Assembly: GCA_021789355.1 (NCBI GenBank)
Contig: JAJYJR010000234.1
Span: 1-8,649 of the forward strand
DNA: 8,649 nucleotides
Direction: 5' to 3'
From: Chloroflexota bacterium
Lineage (GTDB): Bacteria; Chloroflexota; Limnocylindria; Limnocylindrales; CSP1-4
Shown piece after piece: positions 7,006-8,649 of this stretch. The notes under the pieces are model-generated. The model worked only from the letters and a program-made list of their open reading frames with translations. It searched no databases and was not told the origin of the DNA. The translations under genes and the position numbers were made by a program. Each line of letters begins with the position of its first letter. Positions within the stretch are counted from its first letter, which is position 1.

Positions 7006-7178
7006 GCATCAGGCTGGTCGAGCGGGTCGCGCGCCTGTCCGTGGACACCCCTGTGGACGATCCGGCAGCGCTGGGAGGAACCGGCCGCGGACGTTCCCGA
7101 CCCGTGGCAGTCGACGGGCCAGCTCCGGCTGACGAATGACTCGCACCACCCGCTTCCGGCCACCCGGCCGCGCCCCGG
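7006..7178. other. Non-coding spacer with no recognisable content
   Basis: Between the hairpin after the cyclase gene and the promoter of the RidA-family gene I see only a pair of GTGGAC words (7042-7047 and 7053-7058) near GTCC. The frame of the downstream gene stays open leftward from 7192 for several dozen codons, but contains no ATG or GTG there and no protein pattern I recognise. Confidence 0.4.
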
Positions 7179-7191
7179 TACACTGCCCCGC
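7179..7191 (+). promoter_or_regulatory. Leaderless -10 promoter element of the RidA-family gene
   Basis: TACACT (7179-7184) fits TANNNT and stands exactly 7 nt before the GTG start at 7192. No Shine-Dalgarno sequence is present, as expected for a leaderless transcript starting at the GTG. The same hexamer precedes the next gene at 7912. No clear -35 box is visible. Confidence 0.55.
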
Positions 7192-7674
7192 GTGGAGCGA
7201 CGCCGCGTCTCGTCGAATTCACCGTATGAGCCCGCAGTCGGGTTCAGCCGCGCGGTGCGCGTGGGCGATCGCGTGCTGGTGAGCGGGACCGCGCCCGTGT
7301 GGGCCGACGGCTCCTGCGATCCCGATCCGGCCGCCCAGGCCCGGCGGTGCCTGGAGATCGTCGAGGCAGCCCTGCGGGAGGCCGGGGCGACGATCGCCGA
7401 CGTGGTCCGCACGCGGACGTACCTGGTCGACCGGGGCGACTGGGAGGCGGTCGGCCGGGTGCACGGCGAGGCGTTCGGCGCGACGAGGCCGGCCAGCACG
7501 ATGGTGGTGGTGGCCGGGCTGCTCGATCCGCGCTGGAGGGTCGAGATCGAGGCCGAGGCGGTCGTGCCGGCGGAGAGTGCCGGGGCGGGGGAGAGTGCCG
7601 GGGCGGCGGACCGCGTCGGCACCTCGGCCGGCGGCGTCGGGTCCCCGCGCCCGGCAGGCACGATCGGCGCCTGA
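7192..7674 (+). CDS. RidA/YjgF-family protein lacking the deaminase arginine
   Basis: 160 residues, GTG start chosen from the leaderless -10 box. Residues about 17-126 match the Rid fold: RVLVSGTAP (27-35), AQARRCLEIVEAALREAGA (48-66), DVVRTRTYLVD (70-80), then RPASTMVVVAGLLDPRWRVEIEAEAV (99-124). RidA proteins are trimers; the archetype hydrolyses reactive enamine/imine intermediates of PLP enzymes, using an arginine in the P-x-R-x motif (Arg105 of E. coli RidA). Aligning ARSCVEV to ASTMVVV puts S102 at that position, so this member is likely an Arg-less Rid subgroup with no 2-aminoacrylate deaminase activity. Its true substrate is unknown. Residues 128-160 are an Ala/Gly/Ser-rich tail not normal for the family, encoded by an 18-bp duplication and the first unit of a 55-bp tandem repeat. 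The neighbouring genes do not indicate a pathway. Confidence 0.88.
   Translation: MERRRVSSNSPYEPAVGFSRAVRVGDRVLVSGTAPVWADGSCDPDPAAQARRCLEIVEAALREAGATIADVVRTRTYLVDRGDWEAVGRVHGEAFGATRPASTMVVVAGLLDPRWRVEIEAEAVVPAESAGAGESAGAADRVGTSAGGVGSPRPAGTIGA
7573..7608 (+). repeat. 18-bp tandem duplication in the 3' part of the RidA-family gene
   Basis: GAGAGTGCCGGGGCG begins at 7573 and again at 7591, a period of 18 bp. In frame it encodes ESAGAG then ESAGAA (residues 128-139), directly after the end of the Rid fold. It appears to be slippage-derived sequence extending the C-terminus. Confidence 0.7.
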
Positions 7675-7801
7675 CAGACCGGCCGGCGGCGTCGGGTCCC
7701 TGCGCCCGGCAGGCACGATCGGCGCCTGACAGACCGGCTGGCGGCGTCGGGTCCCCGCGCCCGGCAGGCGTGATCGGCGCCTGACAGACCGGCCGGCGGC
7801 G
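7626..7801. repeat. 55-bp tandem repeat, three full copies plus an 11-bp fragment
   Basis: Units start at 7626, 7681 and 7736, each beginning GGC(C/T)GGCGGCGTCGGG and ending CTGACAGACC. A fourth copy breaks off after 7801. Copy 2 differs from copy 1 by one base and copy 3 by three. The stop codon of the RidA-family gene (7672-7674) lies in copy 1, so 49 of that copy's 55 bases are coding. Because 55 is not a multiple of three, later copies are out of frame with the first. Each unit carries a short imperfect palindrome (CAGGC ... GCCTG), extended by one pair in copy 3. Near identity implies recent expansion. Confidence 0.92.
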
Positions 7802-7911
7802 GGGCCTGGCGCAGATCCTTCGCGGCCCATGACGTCCAGGGACCGTCCGCCCCGTGGCGACGACCTCATTCCTGGCACATCGCTGGCGACCCGGCCGGAG
7901 AGCGCTCGTCC
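7802..7911. other. Spacer between the repeat array and the VIT1 promoter
   Basis: GC-rich, with no open frame or structure I can support and no recognisable -35 hexamer for the promoter at 7912. Confidence 0.4.
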
Positions 7912-7923
7912 TACACTTGCCGC
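7912..7923 (+). promoter_or_regulatory. Leaderless -10 promoter element of the VIT1-type gene
   Basis: TACACT (7912-7917) stands 6 nt before the ATG at 7924, with TGCCGC between and no Shine-Dalgarno sequence. The hexamer is identical to that before the RidA-family gene, with one base less spacing. No iron-box-like palindrome is obvious around it. Confidence 0.55.
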
Positions 7924-8649
7924 ATGCCCACCGCGACGCTCGACGACATCAATCGCTACACCGAGAACCTGCAGGGCGAGATCGACGGCACCGCGATCTA
8001 CCTCGCCATGGCCGACGGCGAGAAGGACCCGCCTCTGAAGGAGCTGTACCGGCGGCTCGCGGAGACCGAGCAGCGGCACGGTGCCGTCTGGGAGCAGCGG
8101 CTGAAGGACGCCGGTGTCGACACCTCGCGCATGCGGCCGTCCTGGCGCGCGCGGGTCCTCATGATCACGGCACGGCGGCTGGGCGCCGGCGTGGTCGCGC
8201 CGACGGTGGCCGAGCAGGAGGGGCGCTCCCAGGGGATGTACGACGCCCAGCCGGAGGCCGCGGGGACCAGCTTGCCCCAGGACGAGCGGTCGCACGCCCG
8301 GATCTTCCGCGAACTGGCGGGTGGCAAGGGACTGGCCGGCGGGGAGCTCGCGCGGATCGAGGGGCGCCACCGCTCCACCGGGGGCAACGCGCTTCGGGCG
8401 GCGGTCCTGGGCGCCAGCGACGGTGTCCTCTCGAACACGAGCCTGATCATGGGCGTGGCCGGGGCCGCGGTCAGCAACGGGACGGTCGTGGTGGCGGGGC
8501 TGGCGGGCCTGCTGGCCGGCGCGTTCTCGATGGGGCTGGGCGAGTGGCTCTCGGTGCAGAGCGCGCGCGAGCTCTACTCGCACCAGATCAGGGTGGAGCG
8601 CGAGGAGCTCGAGGCGATCCCGGAGGAGGAGGAGGTCGAGCTCGCGCTG
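7924..8649 (+). CDS. Ferritin-like/VIT1 fusion, membrane-bound iron (Mn) exporter, MbfA/Er-VIT1 type (3' end outside window)
   Basis: 242 codons to the right edge, no stop reached. The N-terminal domain (about 8-132) is erythrin/rubrerythrin-like, with di-iron ligand candidates E19, E49-x-x-H52, E97 and/or E99, and E121-x-x-H124. A linker with E146-x-x-H149 leads into a VIT1/CCC1 domain. LRAAVLGASDGVLSNTSLIMGVAG (from about 157) contains the D166-G167 of the first membrane helix, and GLLAGAFSMGLGEWLSVQS (from about 195) is the signature second helix. An acidic/basic stretch follows (REELEAIPEEEE), which in the family forms the cytosolic metal-binding hairpin. The three remaining membrane helices would lie beyond 8649. 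Known family members (bacterial MbfA) use the ferritin domain to sense or load iron and the VIT1 channel to export it, protecting against iron and peroxide stress. Start chosen from the -10 box and the family N-terminus. No functional link to its neighbours is evident. Confidence 0.92.
   Translation, partial: MPTATLDDINRYTENLQGEIDGTAIYLAMADGEKDPPLKELYRRLAETEQRHGAVWEQRLKDAGVDTSRMRPSWRARVLMITARRLGAGVVAPTVAEQEGRSQGMYDAQPEAAGTSLPQDERSHARIFRELAGGKGLAGGELARIEGRHRSTGGNALRAAVLGASDGVLSNTSLIMGVAGAAVSNGTVVVAGLAGLLAGAFSMGLGEWLSVQSARELYSHQIRVEREELEAIPEEEEVELAL

Noticed and set aside
7626..7801. CRISPR array
   Set aside because: The 55-bp units are directly adjacent with no variable spacers, and there are no cas genes; this is a simple tandem repeat.
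7219..8583. 454-codon minus-strand open frame across the RidA and VIT1 genes
   Set aside because: It runs through the tandem repeat array and is antisense to two recognisable families; its product is low-complexity Arg/Pro/Ala-rich.

Overview
This is a GC-rich bacterial window with five protein genes. Two of them run off the window edges. The first gene lies on the minus strand and the other four on the plus strand. High GC, TANNNT -10 boxes sitting 6-7 nt before start codons (leaderless transcripts), a giant cyclase/ATPase/helical-repeat signalling protein and an Er-VIT1 iron exporter together suggest Chloroflexota or a deep-branching actinobacterial lineage. No single gene here settles the phylum.

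Layout: (1) 1-973, minus strand, the N-terminal 324 residues of an unnamed polytopic membrane protein. It was read by hand because it continues past base 1. (2) About 974-1349, a divergent regulatory region. It holds a leaderless promoter for the membrane gene, and on the other side a TTGACA/GATAGT promoter wrapped in palindromes and repeated AGTGCC/AGTACC half-sites. (3) 1350-2915, a secreted protein of unknown function with a signal peptide and eight cysteines, closed by a perfect 17-bp GC-rich stem at 2924-2961. (4) 2977-6963, a 1328-residue protein made of two copies of [zinc ribbon + class III cyclase domain], a P-loop NTPase and a helical-repeat tail. (5) 7192-7674, a RidA-family protein lacking the deaminase arginine, whose 3' end merges into a 55-bp tandem repeat. 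(6) 7924 to the right edge, a ferritin-like/VIT1 membrane iron exporter.

No conventional operon is obvious. The secreted gene and the cyclase gene are 61 bp apart but separated by the strong stem-loop. The RidA and VIT1 genes each appear to have their own leaderless promoter. The most notable feature is the cyclase gene. Its two cyclase modules are in exact 723-nt register over the whole module without a net indel. The first keeps the metal-binding aspartates but has lost the transition-state Asn/Arg, while the second keeps the Asn/Arg. That pattern resembles the single-site C1/C2 pseudo-heterodimer of animal adenylyl cyclases, reached here by internal duplication. No RNA genes, CRISPR arrays, insertion sequences or transposase genes were seen.
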